64,000 bases of DNA from Kwoniella bestiolae CBS 10118 (Eukaryota; Basidiomycota; Tremellomycetes; Tremellales; Cryptococcaceae). The DNA is taken from the NCBI RefSeq assembly GCF_000512585.2, contig NC_089241.1:5598001-5662000 (forward strand), given 5' to 3'. Position numbers and translations under genes: made by a program. The notes beneath the pieces are model-generated. The model was given only the letters and a program-made list of their open reading frames with translations, was not told where the DNA came from and searched no databases. The first letter of the stretch is position 1, and each line of letters starts with the position of its first letter. This document shows, in pieces, positions 24,820-36,049 of the stretch.

Positions 24820-26723
24820 ATGTCCACCCCAGCTATCGTAACCTACCTCAGATCCCTCGAAGCCGTTCGAGATAGGTCCAACCAAGTGTACGAGCTAGGT
24901 CAGAGAGGTAAGCTCAATCACTGGGATTTCGATGAAGCGAAATTGAATGGGGCTGTCGATTATTGTATCAGGATTATCGAGGTGAGTGCAAGTCAAGTAC
25001 ATCTGAACCCCTCTCACGAAAGTTGATCATGGCATTGCTGATTTGGTTTGTATTTACAGAGAGACTTCGGTACGGACTATGCAAAGATACCTCGTAAGTG
25101 CTCTTCTGCATTACACAAAATGTTCATCATCCATCAACATCATAAGAAACCACTGATGTATGATGATATACATCCTACACAGCCCACTGTCGTCGAAATC
25201 ACTTTATAACCCCCTCTCGTGACCGAATCTCCCTTCTTCTCTCCCTGCCCAATTTCCCCACTGACCCATTACTCCGCGCCTCATCTCTAATCGACCTATA
25301 CCTCGTCTCTGTCCTCCTAGATGCGGGAGCAGGACCTGACTGGGTGTATACCGAGACTGATAAGGAGGGAGAGGTAATCTGGAAAGGAGGTAGATCAGAG
25401 GGACTGGCAGTGGCGAGTTATCATATGTTCGTTGAGGGTTTGTTCTCTAGTGATGGGCAAAACAAATTTCAGGTCGATTGTGAGTCATCCAATTCCACTT
25501 GTCGTATATGTATCGTTGAAGAAGACGGGCTGATCTGGTCATGCGTGCAGCCAAGGGCTTGAAGAATCTCACACCTGATATTCTGGCTAGATACCTACAA
25601 GTGTCCGAGAATAATCCCATGGCGGGATTGGAGGGGAGGTGTAATCTTTTGATCAAGCTTGGTGATGCGTTGGAGAAGAGACCTGATATTTGCAAGGATG
25701 GTAGACCAGGTGATATTTTGAGTGAGTGATTCACCTCTGCCTTTCTCCCCTCGTTCCTACCTGTACCATTCCACACCTGAATAATATCCCATCTGCAAGC
25801 AGGTGAGCTCCTTCTGAAAAAGCTGATGTAATTGAATTGGCTGCAGCCTACTTCTCATCAAGAATCACCAACTACACCCTCCCCCTCTCATCATTCTGGT
25901 CAACTCTCTTCGAGCTCCTCCTGCCAATCTGGCCCTCACGAACCACCCTCCCCACCTATCCTTCCGAACCACTAGGGGACGTCTGGCCTTGCGCGTCATT
26001 ATCCAAATCTCTCGATGAATCTGGTACGAAGAGGGAAGAAGGCGACGATTATGTCGTTTTCCATAAATTGACACAGTGGTTGTGTTACTCTCTTGTAGAA
26101 GCTATCGAGTCGCATGCTGGTTGGAGGGTTGATAGAGGGAGGGGACAAACTGGATTACCCGAGGTAAGCTAGTTGGTTCCAGGCCTTGTGACTCATAGCT
26201 GATACCCTCTGATCCACCCTTTAGTACCGAAATGGTGGACTTCTCGTTGACCTGGAGGTATTAACTATCAAACCTTCTTCGCTCGGCTCCAATGCCTACC
26301 CGAACGGTCAAGATAAACCACCGGTGCTTGAACCTTCTCATCCGGCCGTGATTGAATGGAGAGCGATGACCGTGATATGTCTGTGAGTACACTATACATC
26401 ATCTTCGGGGTTTGCCTTACCAATATCGCTAGAAGCAATAGCTGATCTCGTTCATTATATCCCCGGTTTAGCGATAAGATCCATCAACTCATTTGTACCA
26501 AGCTGAACGTCTCCACTGACGTACTGGGTCTAGCCCAAGTGCTGGAAGCTGCTACGTGGAAAGGCGGACGGGAGATTGCTAAAGAGAAGAGAGCAGGTGG
26601 AGGACGTGAGTGGATATCTATCTTGTCTATCGAAAATCAAACGGATGTCTGACTGATGATTCTGATCGATTTGTTGGTCTCTCAGCTCCCGTCGAAATCA
26701 TCAGCGATGGTACCGTTTTCTAG
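24820..26723 (+). CDS. URC4: URC4-like DUF1688 protein of uracil catabolism
   Basis: Multi-exon gene starting MSTPAIVTYLRSLEAVRDR. It continues through exons reading ERDFGTDYAKIPPHCRRNHF, then ISLLLSLPN, LIDLYLVSVLLDAGAGPDW, the GLAVASYHMFVEGLFSSD segment and LGDALEKRPD. It then reads FWSTLFELLLPIWPSR and GDVWPC, and ends near IISDGTVF with TAG at 26721-26723. DAGAGPDW, the SEGLAVASYHMF segment and the LGDVWPC region are hallmarks of DUF1688. In Lachancea kluyveri this family is Urc4, needed to use uracil as nitrogen source by the URC route; its chemistry is not clearly known. The other URC genes (URC1, URC2, URC3/5, URC6) are not in this window. It is convergent with CCT1, 246 bases apart. 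Confidence 0.85.
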
Positions 26724-26969
26724 GTTCGTTTCTTTTCTCAGCCTATGTGCTAGTTCGGCCACCTCTACGTGGTTGATGATTGGGTGTGGAGCATGGAACG
26801 TAGACTGTGAAGCTATCGTTATAACCATCATACTTCTGGTCCCGTACTTAGACTGTGCAATTGTATATATGCATTTTCATTACCTTCATCTTCTCAACTC
26901 AAACAACCCACTTGAGATGAGATCTAGGTCAGAGCCATCGGACTATTCTACATGGTTCACCCCAACTAA

Positions 26970-29268
26970 CTAATGACCATGAGGATCAACCTCCTCCTTC
27001 CGTTCCGGCGCAACCTGAATCGAATCATCAATCCTCAACAAACTAGTTGAAGCCTCCAAAGCAGATTTCAAAGATTTTATCTTTGAGATGGTAGGTTCCA
27101 GGACACCGTTCTGCCTGTTATCCACCACTTCACCATTTATGAGATCTAATCCGTAGAACATTAATCCCCTCTTGGGATCGGACAGGGGGGCGTTCTGAGC
27201 GGCATTGTGGTATGCTCGGAGTTTCGCTACGAGGTCGGTAGAGTCTTTGGCAGCGTTCAGGGCGAGGGTTTTGGGGATGGTAAGGAGGGCGGAGGCGAAC
27301 TCGGCTATGGCCAATTGTTCTCGGGAACCCTATGGTAGGTATAGGTAGTTAGTATCACTACGGGTTGCGAAGGAAGTTCTTTGAAATGGAAAGTAGGATT
27401 GGAGGGTAAAGGAGATACGCTGTGATGTTGCAAGGTCTCGTTTGAAGAAGAGATCCCACTCACCAAAGTAGTAGCAAAGTTCTCTAAGTAGATACTCAAA
27501 GCAGTTTCCACAGCTCCACCACCGGGTACGACACTCCCACTTTCCAATGTCCTCTTGACGATTGACAGGGCATCGTGCAAAGCCCGTTCCATCTCATCCA
27601 ACATGTAATCGTTTGCTCCTCTCAGAATGATAGAAGAGGAATTGACGATCTTGGTGCCCTTGACCAAGATCAACTCGTCGTCTGAGATCCTTTCTTGCGA
27701 AACTTCCTCGGCGTATCCTAAAGAAGTAGCTTCGAAGGTTTCTTCTCCTTCCAAGTTCGCTAACGAAGAAATGAGAGTCGCACCGGTAGCTTTGGCGATT
27801 CTCCTGAGATCTTCCTTTCGACATCTCCTTACTGCCATGGCACCAGCTTCGACGAACTCCTTCAAACATAGATCATCGATACCTTTGGTAGTTAAGATGA
27901 CGTTCGCACCAGCTGCTAAGATCTTTCGGACCCTCTCTAAGGTGATTTCTGATTCTCTAGCTCGGATAGCTTCGAGTTGTTCGGGATCGTCGATGGTGAT
28001 GTGGACTCCGAGATGCATTCGCTGTTTGGCGAGGTTCATGTCGAGACATGCTATCTTGGCGTTGGTCACTCGGAGTTTCATGGCTGGGAGGTGAGGGACA
28101 TTAGCAAAGGTGCGATCACTGCAACGAAGAAGATCCAGTGCCTAGAACACTCACCATGAGAAGCAACAGTACAATTCAAAGCGTAACCTTTGACCATGAA
28201 ACTTTCTCTTGCGGATTTACCATGAGCCTTCAATACGTTGACAGCTTTGACAGGGTATTTCTTCTCTCCTTTGGCGTTGATGGTCTTGACAGCAAGCATA
28301 GCGTCGACAGCGAGAGGGGCAAAGAAGTCATCGTCGCTATGCGGATTCAGAAACGTCACATGTCAGCTTCTACCAAGGAAAAAAAGAACGGACCAGCTGT
28401 ACTCACGCAGCGAGGATCTTCGAACTCATCGAGGTCTTAGCTACGTTGACCAGCGAGTCTTTACCTAGCTTATCAACTTTGGTGGAGAGCTGCTCGGCCA
28501 TGAATCGACATGCTTCTTTACATGCGAGTCTGTGTCAAGATGCATCAGTATACAATTTCGGCGATTTCGGCATGTAAGAGACAAGGAGTTGACGAAAGAT
28601 AGACCCCACCTGTATCCAGTTATCACGGTCGTGGGATGAATCTTATTCCTGACCAACTCGTTGGCTCTCCTAAGTAACTCCGATGCGAGCAATACAACCG
28701 AGGTAGTACCATCTCCGACTTCTTTATCCTGTTGAGTAGCTAGTGATACCAGGATCCGGGCCTACACCATATGATGTTCAGCATGAAGTCCCTCCTCGTG
28801 GATGAGTGCAGCCCAATGTAGAATACAATACTTACAGCTGGGTGGGCGACTTCCAATAACGATAAGATGGTAGCTCCGTCGTTCGTTATAGTCACATCTC
28901 CTACGTTGTCTACCAGCATCTTATCCAGACTGACAAAGCATCACACATCAGCTCAACGAAGTCATCGATGCTCCGAATAGCTGACCGAACTCACCCTACA
29001 GGTCCTAAAGACGATTTCAAGATGTTCGAAACAGTCTGACATGCGGTGACTACACTCCACAATCGTATCAGCTACTTCCTCGAATCTGTCCAGGCCAATG
29101 TGGCTAACTGACCATTGGCATCTCTAACCTCTGCACCACTACTTCTCGTACCCCCCAAGAAGAGGCCCTAGCACATGAACGAAGATACATTAGCTTAATC
29201 ATTCTCCAAGCTATGCAGATATGCTAGCTCACCGCTCTGGGATCACGTTGATACATTGTAGACGCCAT
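26970..29268 (-). CDS. CCT1: T-complex protein 1 subunit alpha (CCT1/TCP1), cytosolic chaperonin
   Basis: One of eight subunits of the TRiC/CCT ring that folds actin, tubulin and WD40 proteins in the cytosol. Start MASTMYQRDPRAGLFLGGT at 29268, TAG at 26970-26972, with about eight short introns. ATP-site motifs are present in order: SLGPVGLDKMLVDNVGDVT, TNDGATIL, DKEVGDGTTSVV, NAKIACLDMNLAK, GANVILTT(K)GIDDLCLK, FVEAGAMAVRR, GSVVPGGGAVETALSIYLEN and STDLVAKLRAYHNAAQ. The alpha-type pieces YALNCTVASH, SIILRGANDYMLDEMERALHDAL and a C-terminal DDSIQVAPE assign it to subunit alpha rather than another CCT. It is divergent from TIM21 across 346 bases and ends in a polar HGH tail. Catalytic and hinge motifs look intact. 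Confidence 0.93.
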
Positions 29269-29614
29269 TTCAGATCTTCTCTACTTGAAGGTGATTTGAC
29301 GGTCAATGTGAGTGATGAGTAGGTGTGTATGAGGTAGTGGAAAGTTGAAGAAGGATTGGAATGCACCCTCTCACTCAACTTTTGGTTTTGATCAGAGACG
29401 CGAAAAAGGATAAGGATAGCGTGGCGACATGAGCTACAGTAGTAGTAGTAGCATGAGGGAACGGGATCAAATTGATAGTATAGCATATAACCTCCACTCT
29501 GGAGCAGATGAAGAAACGGAACATGACTCTGCCTATAACCATCACCACAGGATATATCCAGAACCTATCGATGCATCTCTAGACTGTTCAGCATCACTTA
29601 CCAACAGTATCATC
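29269..29614. promoter_or_regulatory. Divergent CCT1-TIM21 promoter region
   Basis: 346 bases separate the two start codons, so both promoters lie here. No clear TATA box. Trinucleotide-like agtagtagtagtagc is present at about 29438-29452. Confidence 0.5.
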
Positions 29615-31084
29615 ATGGCAAGACCAATAACATCAATGAGGGTACTCCTCAACGCACTCCCACAAGCATCATGTAGAGCTACACCCAATCACCGGCTAAC
29701 GACCAAGATCAAGATCAACCGGCAAATCACCATACCCTTTTCACCGAAGCATTCCATCAGGTCATACGCTACCCATAAATCCACCGTCAACCCCAGTTCG
29801 GACGCTACGGCAGACCTACTGAAGAACTCGGGGGCGGCGAGAAGAGCTGCTGAGGGACCAGAGTCGGTCGGGCCATTTCCTCTTGGTGTAGGCGCAAGTG
29901 GACGGAGGAAGACTTGGAGGTCGTGGAAGGAATTGGGGATTGGTGGGAAGCGTGAGTATAAACTCACATCGCGCTGGGCGTTCTAAATCAGGGTGATCGT
30001 ATCCTGATGGTTGCGACGATTGTCAATAGTGGTACGAACGACTCAACAGACAGGGAATCTAGCGGTAATCTTGATAGGAGGGACGTTATTTGTCATTCTG
30101 ACATTATCGTTGACCACCGAATTGTTCGCTACGAATTCACCGTCGGTGCTTTACTCCAAAGCAGTGGATATGATACGTGACTCAGACGCTGTGAGTGATG
30201 CCTTCCACTTCCGTACTACTAGAGCTACGAGTGATTCGTCTATCTACTTAAAAGTAACGTCGTACAAAGATTGCGACTATATCTCCATCGTCACTTATCC
30301 ATTCCCTCTCGCGTTGTACTCGTTCTATATTCGTAGTACTCGACTTGTCAAATCCGTTTTAATGCTAATACTCCAGAACCTGCAGCTCAACCCCCACCTC
30401 CTCCCCCCACTCAAATTCACCCACACCCCCTCCTCCTCCGCTCCCGTACGCGGCAGCTCCCCCATCCCACACACATTCGTGAAACACCCCACCTCGGGAC
30501 GAGATCACATGCTCCTAACTTTCTGGGTACATGGGCGAGGCAAAGATGAGCCTGAGCAATTGGGGTGGTTGAAAGGGTTTTATAGATCTTTGGAGGGGTA
30601 TGGTAGAGCTGGATTGATCTATGTAGGGTTGATCGATGATACCAATTCTCAGAGTGAAGTAGACAGATTAGAGGAGAAGGAGGCTCCGCAGTCTTTGAAA
30701 CAGAAACAGCAAGATGCGGAACAAGGTACCCTTGGGAGATGGCTGGGTGGATTCACATCTTCCCTTCGAACCTCTACACAGGGAGGGAAGGGGAAACAGA
30801 GTACGAGGGGATTACCTCCCCCTGGGACTTATACGATTGGTGAATGCAGAGCAGAGTATGTAAAGGTGAGTGAGCATATAACAACCATCGAACTCAGATG
30901 GATCTGTCTTGTATGGTATATGCTAATGATTAGTGTTGTTGAGCAGAACGCATCAGGTCAATATACCTTATTATCCCTATTCGTCGATATACCTTCATCT
31001 AGAGTGTCATACCCCTCCCGAGCGGTGATTTATCAGAGTCCCGAGGCTACGACTGAGGGTTTGCTTGGAAGTAGGATAAGATGA
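29615..31084 (+). CDS. TIM21: Mitochondrial import protein TIM21 (TIM23 complex), 374 aa
   Basis: Inner-membrane protein linking the TOM and TIM23 translocases. Four exons: 29615-29951, 30030-30190, 30377-30865 and 30947-31084, with phases that agree throughout. The N-terminus (MARPITSMRVLLNALPQ...) is basic and Ser-rich, fitting a mitochondrial presequence. The splice C|TG restores LVRTTQQTGN, followed by the single membrane helix LAVILIGGTLFVILTLSLTTELF. The family's intermembrane-space segment SPSVLYSKAVDMIRD comes next, then FVKHPTSGRDHMLLTFWVHG and the C-terminal core (SLEGYGRAGLIYVGLIDD, NASGQYTLLSLFVDIPSSRV). The exon 3 acceptor is uncertain by nine bases, CAG at 30376 or the next CAG. 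An in-frame ATG at 29429 exists, but the presequence-like start at 29615 is preferred. Confidence 0.87.
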
Positions 31085-31565
31085 AGAAGGAAGATGCATG
31101 ATCGTTGTACCGCTCCTTTTCATGTGGTGAAATCCTGGTCGTGTGTTCATTGATATTATTCGATTATACTGACTTTTTGACTACTTATATATCTACGAAG
31201 ACGGGTATAGGCAAATACAATGTCCCTGCATCGAAACAAAGGGTATATAGGGCAGGCCCGGAATTGAGTACGGAGCTGACGAAAGGATTGTATTATGATA
31301 CCAAAGATCCCAAAAATGAGTTAAATTATAAGGGAGAGAGAATGAGAATGACCGTTGTATCGTTTGAGGAATACATTTCTACTCTGCTTGATTTGAGGAT
31401 GGGGCGACAGGAACACAAGGTCACAGAGTTGAATGAAAGCAACCCTTGGAGTACTGTACTGCCTTGATCCTACTTCCACTCCGCTCAGCAGACCTTCGTA
31501 GCGTACACCGCGATCAACCTCTGATAATACCCTGCATGAGGATTCGAGAGCTACAGTACACCGAA
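31085..31565. other. Convergent intergenic region TIM21 / methyltransferase
   Basis: Holds both 3' ends. An open frame at 31105-31467 has no ATG start and no recognisable domain, so I leave it out. Confidence 0.4.
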
Positions 31566-33555
31566 TCACACAAAACACAAAGGTAAGCTTACACCCTGCT
31601 ATCCGGAATGAGTGGCATCGATATAGCTTACCTCAGCCAAACATGATTGCATCAACCCCTCCAACTCATGTTGGTTATACCCGTATTCAATCAGTGTTGA
31701 TAAGATCTTCTTGAAATTTGCAGATAGTAGATTAGGGTGTGTCTGACCTGATCGAGCGACTGTGAGGGGGTCTAAGATGGGAGTAAAGGCGAATTAGCAA
31801 AGTGCATGAGTGGGTGATGTCTCTACATGTAACACAGATCACGGAAGAGAACACCTACCTCCTCTGGTATATGAGTACGATGGCACGGCCAGCTGCTGAC
31901 AATAGGGATTTGATGCGCTACAATCGGTATGTCTTAGCTTGTGCTCATACCCGTCGACAGGAATGAGGAAGATCGATGTGGATAGGGATGGATGGGGGTG
32001 GGATTGTGGCACTTACAAAACCCCCGAGTTGGCTATTGAGTACATTATCTTGCTTGGGAAATCGACATCGACTGTACGATTAGTTAGATGTTGGTATTTC
32101 TTGTGGCCACATTTGATGTGGATGCTTGAGAAGGAAAGGGAGACTAACTACCTTTACTACCGAACGCAGCATTCACACATGCGTCCCACTGCTTCAGGCT
32201 CCTTGGTATCTCTTGATCTGTCGATGATACCTACATGACATTGTACTTCAGTGAACGTTGACGTGATATTTTTGATGATCATACTAAATGTCATCGGAGA
32301 TACTCTACTCACATAGCTCGTCTCCACTTCGGTAATCACCATTAACCCACCAGGACGCAGTACCATAGCTAGCTTCTCGATCAGTCGGACATAATTCGAT
32401 ATCTCCAGTAAGAGTCCTTTAACATGTATAACATCTACAATGATAACATAATCTCAGTTCAAGGTCGTCATAGCGATGTGCTGAGTGTACTGGGACTGGG
32501 ACTGACCGAATTTGCCTCTTGGCCATGGTAATGGTTCCTCGACATCTGCAACCAAACAGCGCAATCAGCTCGAATAGATAATCTTGAATTACTCGTTAAA
32601 GAGGCAAAAGGTATCGACAAACTCACCAACAGCTGCGAAATCGATATTACCAAATTTCGATTTAGCATCGCGATTCATCAATCTCCAATCGATACTGTAT
32701 GTCCACGCAACAGGAATCATGTTAGCTACAATGTGATAACTAGTCAACGTGGCGGAATACATTACATACTCTACACCCAGGACATCACTGTATTGATGAG
32801 TATTGGCCAGTTGTATAGCCCATTCGCCTGTTTATTCGATACGTATGATATTGATGTTGAGGTGTTCGGATTTCGGTTATATTGATTGAGTCGATTCGAG
32901 GTTGAAAGGTAGGTAGGCAAGGGAGGGTTGAAACAGATTAAATGGTTGAACCGTTTCAAGAAGTGGCAGGGTGAGGGTGAGGGCGCAAGGTAAAGGGTAA
33001 AGTAGACGAATGAAAGACGAAAGGTATCAACGGAAAAGAAATGAGAATTCGGCAAAAATGCGACATGAAAGTTGTAGTCGTCAGGGTCGTGGTTGTCATG
33101 TTGAGCGAATGTAAACAGAAGTGTTGATCAGTATTTCGCTGAGAACGTTTCATGTTTCACCCTCCCTCCCCCCCCCCCTCCCCCCCCCACGTTGCCCGTT
33201 TGAGAAAATACAGCATAACATACCTGTACCCTGAGATCAAGAATAACGAACACGGATGTAAACATCAGCTGCGGATTACAGGAAGGATGGAAGGTAGATA
33301 CTGTACTCACCGTACCAACATCCAACACTGCCGTTCGTCTTTGAGTCAGGTGAATGTTGTATAAATGCGTGTTGATCACTTCTGAATGGTATGGTTCGAG
33401 GATCGTTTGATGTAAGACGTGAAGTGCGTTCAACCTATATTTTACGTCGTTTTGAACATCAGCGAGGGAGAGTACACCGTAAGGAAGAACACTCGCCTGT
33501 CTCTCTCGGATAATCCTGATGAGGCTGAAAATCGTCTGCTGAAGAATGATGGCAT
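31566..33555 (-). CDS. Class I SAM-dependent methyltransferase (LaeA/TAM-like), with micro-exon
   Basis: Probable small-molecule or protein methyltransferase; substrate unknown. Exon 1 is 33497-33555 (MPSFFSRRFSASSGLSERD), ending in a GC donor (GCGAGT). Exon 2 is 33311-33434 and reads LNALHVLHQTILEPYHSEV through AVLDVGT. A 7-base exon at 33224-33230 follows, then an exon starting at 32827. The joined motif I reads VLDVGTGTGEWAIQLANTH, a canonical SAM-binding loop. Further exons give SIDWRLMNRDAKSKFGNIDF, DVEEPLPWPRGKF, HVKGLLLEISNYVRLIEKL and the post-II segment MVLRPGGLMVITEVETSY. The last parts read KILSTLIEYGYNQHELEGLM and probably end EGVSLPLCFV at a TGA, 31566-31568. Family is secure from motif I and LRPGG; a LaeA-like secondary-metabolism role is only one possibility. 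The last exon boundary is uncertain. Confidence 0.78.
33160..33190. repeat. Poly-C tract in methyltransferase intron
   Basis: About 30 bases almost all C on the + strand (G on the transcribed RNA) inside the unusually long 396-base intron after the micro-exon. Confidence 0.8.
33224..33230 (-). other. 7-base micro-exon encoding the glycine core of SAM motif I
   Basis: On the minus strand the sequence is CTCAG|GGTACAG|GTATGT. It joins GAT GTT GGT ACG on the left to GC GAA TGG on the right, so the protein reads VLDVGT-GTG-EWAIQ. Both flanking splice sites are canonical and the phase closes exactly. Confidence 0.78.
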
Positions 33556-35166
33556 GATGGTGAAGGAGGGAGTGGAATAAGAAGAAGTGGAGTGGGTGAT
33601 TATTGAGAAATCTAAATTCGAGTCATGTCGAAAACGAAATGTGTGTGATACATATGGTATGAAATGGGGATGTCCAATATTATCATGTCTGGTCGTGGGG
33701 GTATATGTACTGTACAATAACTTGATGATCAAGTTCTTGATCGATGAAGAAGATTTAAAGTTGAGATTACCAGGAGGGGGTAATCCGAAAAGGAGGAGCG
33801 CTGATCATACACCAAAATCAAGGAGCAGTGAACAAGGACAATGCCTGTTATGTATGTTTTGTCTTTGGATCGATGATCAAACTATGGGGTATATTCTGCA
33901 TTTCATTTTTCGTGCTAGTGTGAGGGGCGTAAGTTGAATGGTGTTGTAATTAACCATTGATGATGATGTTGATGGTGATGCTGGAGTGCTGAGCCGATCT
34001 TTATGCCATGATTCATCGAGTGAGCTGATCTGATGAGTTTGTGATCACGATTACTGTATTCTGTGGACAGACGGGGATAGTACTTCCGATGCATGTCTGG
34101 GCAACTGAGTCTCTAATTTATTCGCTTCAGCATGCGGACTACACGGTATATTTGAAAGCGATGGTCGGCAATTGCGATAATGACTGACTGATTGATGAAT
34201 TGATGGATTGACAGGTGAAAGAAAAGTAGAAGAGAAAAATAACATTTAAAGTTGAACACCCTCGATCATAGTTGCTTGGATCGAAAGGAAAGGGAATTTT
34301 GTTGACCGGCCCGAGAAACTAGCATGCAGTGCAAAGCGATCCCCCACTCCCACCTGGATGTGTGGTGTGTAGGAAACGAGGCATGTCCAAGAACATATGG
34401 GATCACAATAAAACACAGTAATGTACAGATCCAAAAGAAAGTTCGATCATCACCCTCTTTCTGATTGATGGATTTTCATGATTGATGGATGTAAACAGAT
34501 TCTCGGCTCGGTCTCGACAGTCCGCATCTTAACATGACATGTCATTTGTACCATCATGAAACACAATGTTGGATGATCATCAACTTTTCTTTCTATTCTG
34601 TGGCATCCGTATTCCGTATTGGTTTGATGCCGTCAGCTTTCCAAGGAGGGAATCACTCCGAACCTTGTCTCGTCCAGGGTGGTCGCACTGGCCCTGTTCG
34701 AGGGTAAATGATGATTGATGATGATATCAAACGCACTGGACGCCAGGAATCTAAAACTTTAAAGGGCGGAGATGAAATGGGCATTGGACTTGTAGTACGG
34801 AAAGGATGAATTGATGGAATGTGAAACAAAAGCGAATAGAAAGCAGACCCCATGCCACGGTGGGGAAAGTTCGTTGTGATCTCGGACACCTACGGTGATT
34901 CAACTCGGGCAGGGGTTATCGATGCATTCGGCTTAGGTAGACGCACAGACATCTCGCTTTTTCTCGTCGAGTTTGTAGAGGAGCGATCTGACGATGTGTC
35001 GTCTCAGCGTCTATACGGATGGGATGATACACGATGGTCAGCCATTGACTTGACGATCGTAGGAACCAAGAACGACACCACTCGAGGAGGTAGAAGTGGT
35101 TTAGTAGTTTAGCAGATTGATCATCCTGGTTTAGATTGAAACGTCAAACCCCGATAATACGATACT

Positions 35167-35176
35167 GGGGGGGGGG
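35167..35176. repeat. Homopolymer run of ten G
   Basis: gatact followed by ten G. Possible sequencing-length uncertainty. Confidence 0.7.
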
Positions 35177-35298
35177 AGTGTCTATCAAAGGGGGTTCAAA
35201 CTCGCTTAACATCGAACAGGGGTCCGAGCGTCGTCAATTCGGATCTTGGACGTGTTGTAAGGAAGGTCAGGTAAGCAGATCAATTACCGAAGTAATGA

Positions 35299-35343
35299 TA
35301 TACAAATACAAAGTATACAAATATAAAGTACAGTATACAAATC
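35299..35343. repeat. AT-rich imperfect repeat (tacaaata / agtatacaaa)
   Basis: Three imperfect copies of gtatacaaat separated by aaagta. Confidence 0.5.
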
Positions 35344-35541
35344 CATCCGCAGAATCATCCTTTGAATTTGTATTTTAGTGATACTGTGTATATATACATT
35401 TGTAATACCCGCTTCTTCCTCTCGTTTTGCCGAGAATGTTGTTAGTGTGGGAGAGACATGCCATCAAGTGAATTTCGGTTGCGCCCAAAATGGAACGATC
35501 TGATCAGTATGAGAATCAATGTGAATTAATTAAAGATGCAC

Positions 35542-35564
35542 ATCCATCAATCAATCAATCAATC
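35542..35564. repeat. (ATCA)n microsatellite
   Basis: Five consecutive atca/atcc units. Confidence 0.7.
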
Positions 35565-35996
35565 CACGTACGCTCGTCGCTCTGGATCGGGTGGGCACGA
35601 TCGGATGCGATTTGATGAGACATCAGATGGGAATTCGATTCGAATGAAGTTGATCGCTTCGACGGAGAACCTCGGAGCGGAACAGAACCTTGAGCCGAGC
35701 ATCTACCATCTACCATTGTAGTCGAGATGATCCAGACAGAGCATTCGAGGGGGACGAAGTGAACATCCGGATTGCCATTACTGTAGAGAGCAGTTTCTCC
35801 TTTGTGGCATGCTTGGTGCTTTATACTGTACATTTGATCCCGCTCTCGACATAAGCTGAAGCTGAGACGCGTCGCGTGGTAGTAACGATATCAGACAAGA
35901 CATTTGTTGACAAGTTTAGCATCCACATGACTCTGCATTGTAACTGCTCTCACCATTGCACTTTCATGCCAACGATCAAGCACAATCACCAAGTAG

Positions 35997-36002
35997 TATA
36001 AA
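35997..36002 (+). promoter_or_regulatory. TATA box of the GCP3-like gene
   Basis: TATAAA, about 50 bases before the ATG at 36050. Confidence 0.5.
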
Positions 36003-36049
36003 TCAGTAGAGGAGGGAATCATATTCAGCCCTCGACTGTATCCTGCAAC

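Larger units (their letters stand above)
33556..36049. other. 2.5 kb without a convincing gene
   Basis: Divergent region between the methyltransferase and the GCP3-like gene. Reading frames are short and show no domain or splice-supported extension. It contains a ten-G run (35167-35176), an AT-rich ataca/atata tract and an (atca)n microsatellite. The TATA box of the next gene is at 35997. A non-coding transcript is possible. Confidence 0.5.

Noticed and set aside
31105..31467. 120-codon plus frame after TIM21
   Set aside because: Starts with TTG rather than ATG, lies in the convergent 3' region and shows no domain.
33587..33937. 116-codon plus frame upstream of the methyltransferase
   Set aside because: Begins opposite the methyltransferase 5' exon region; no domain and no splice support.
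35542..35564. Possible CRISPR or phage-like repeat
   Set aside because: It is a simple ATCA microsatellite; the window is eukaryotic.
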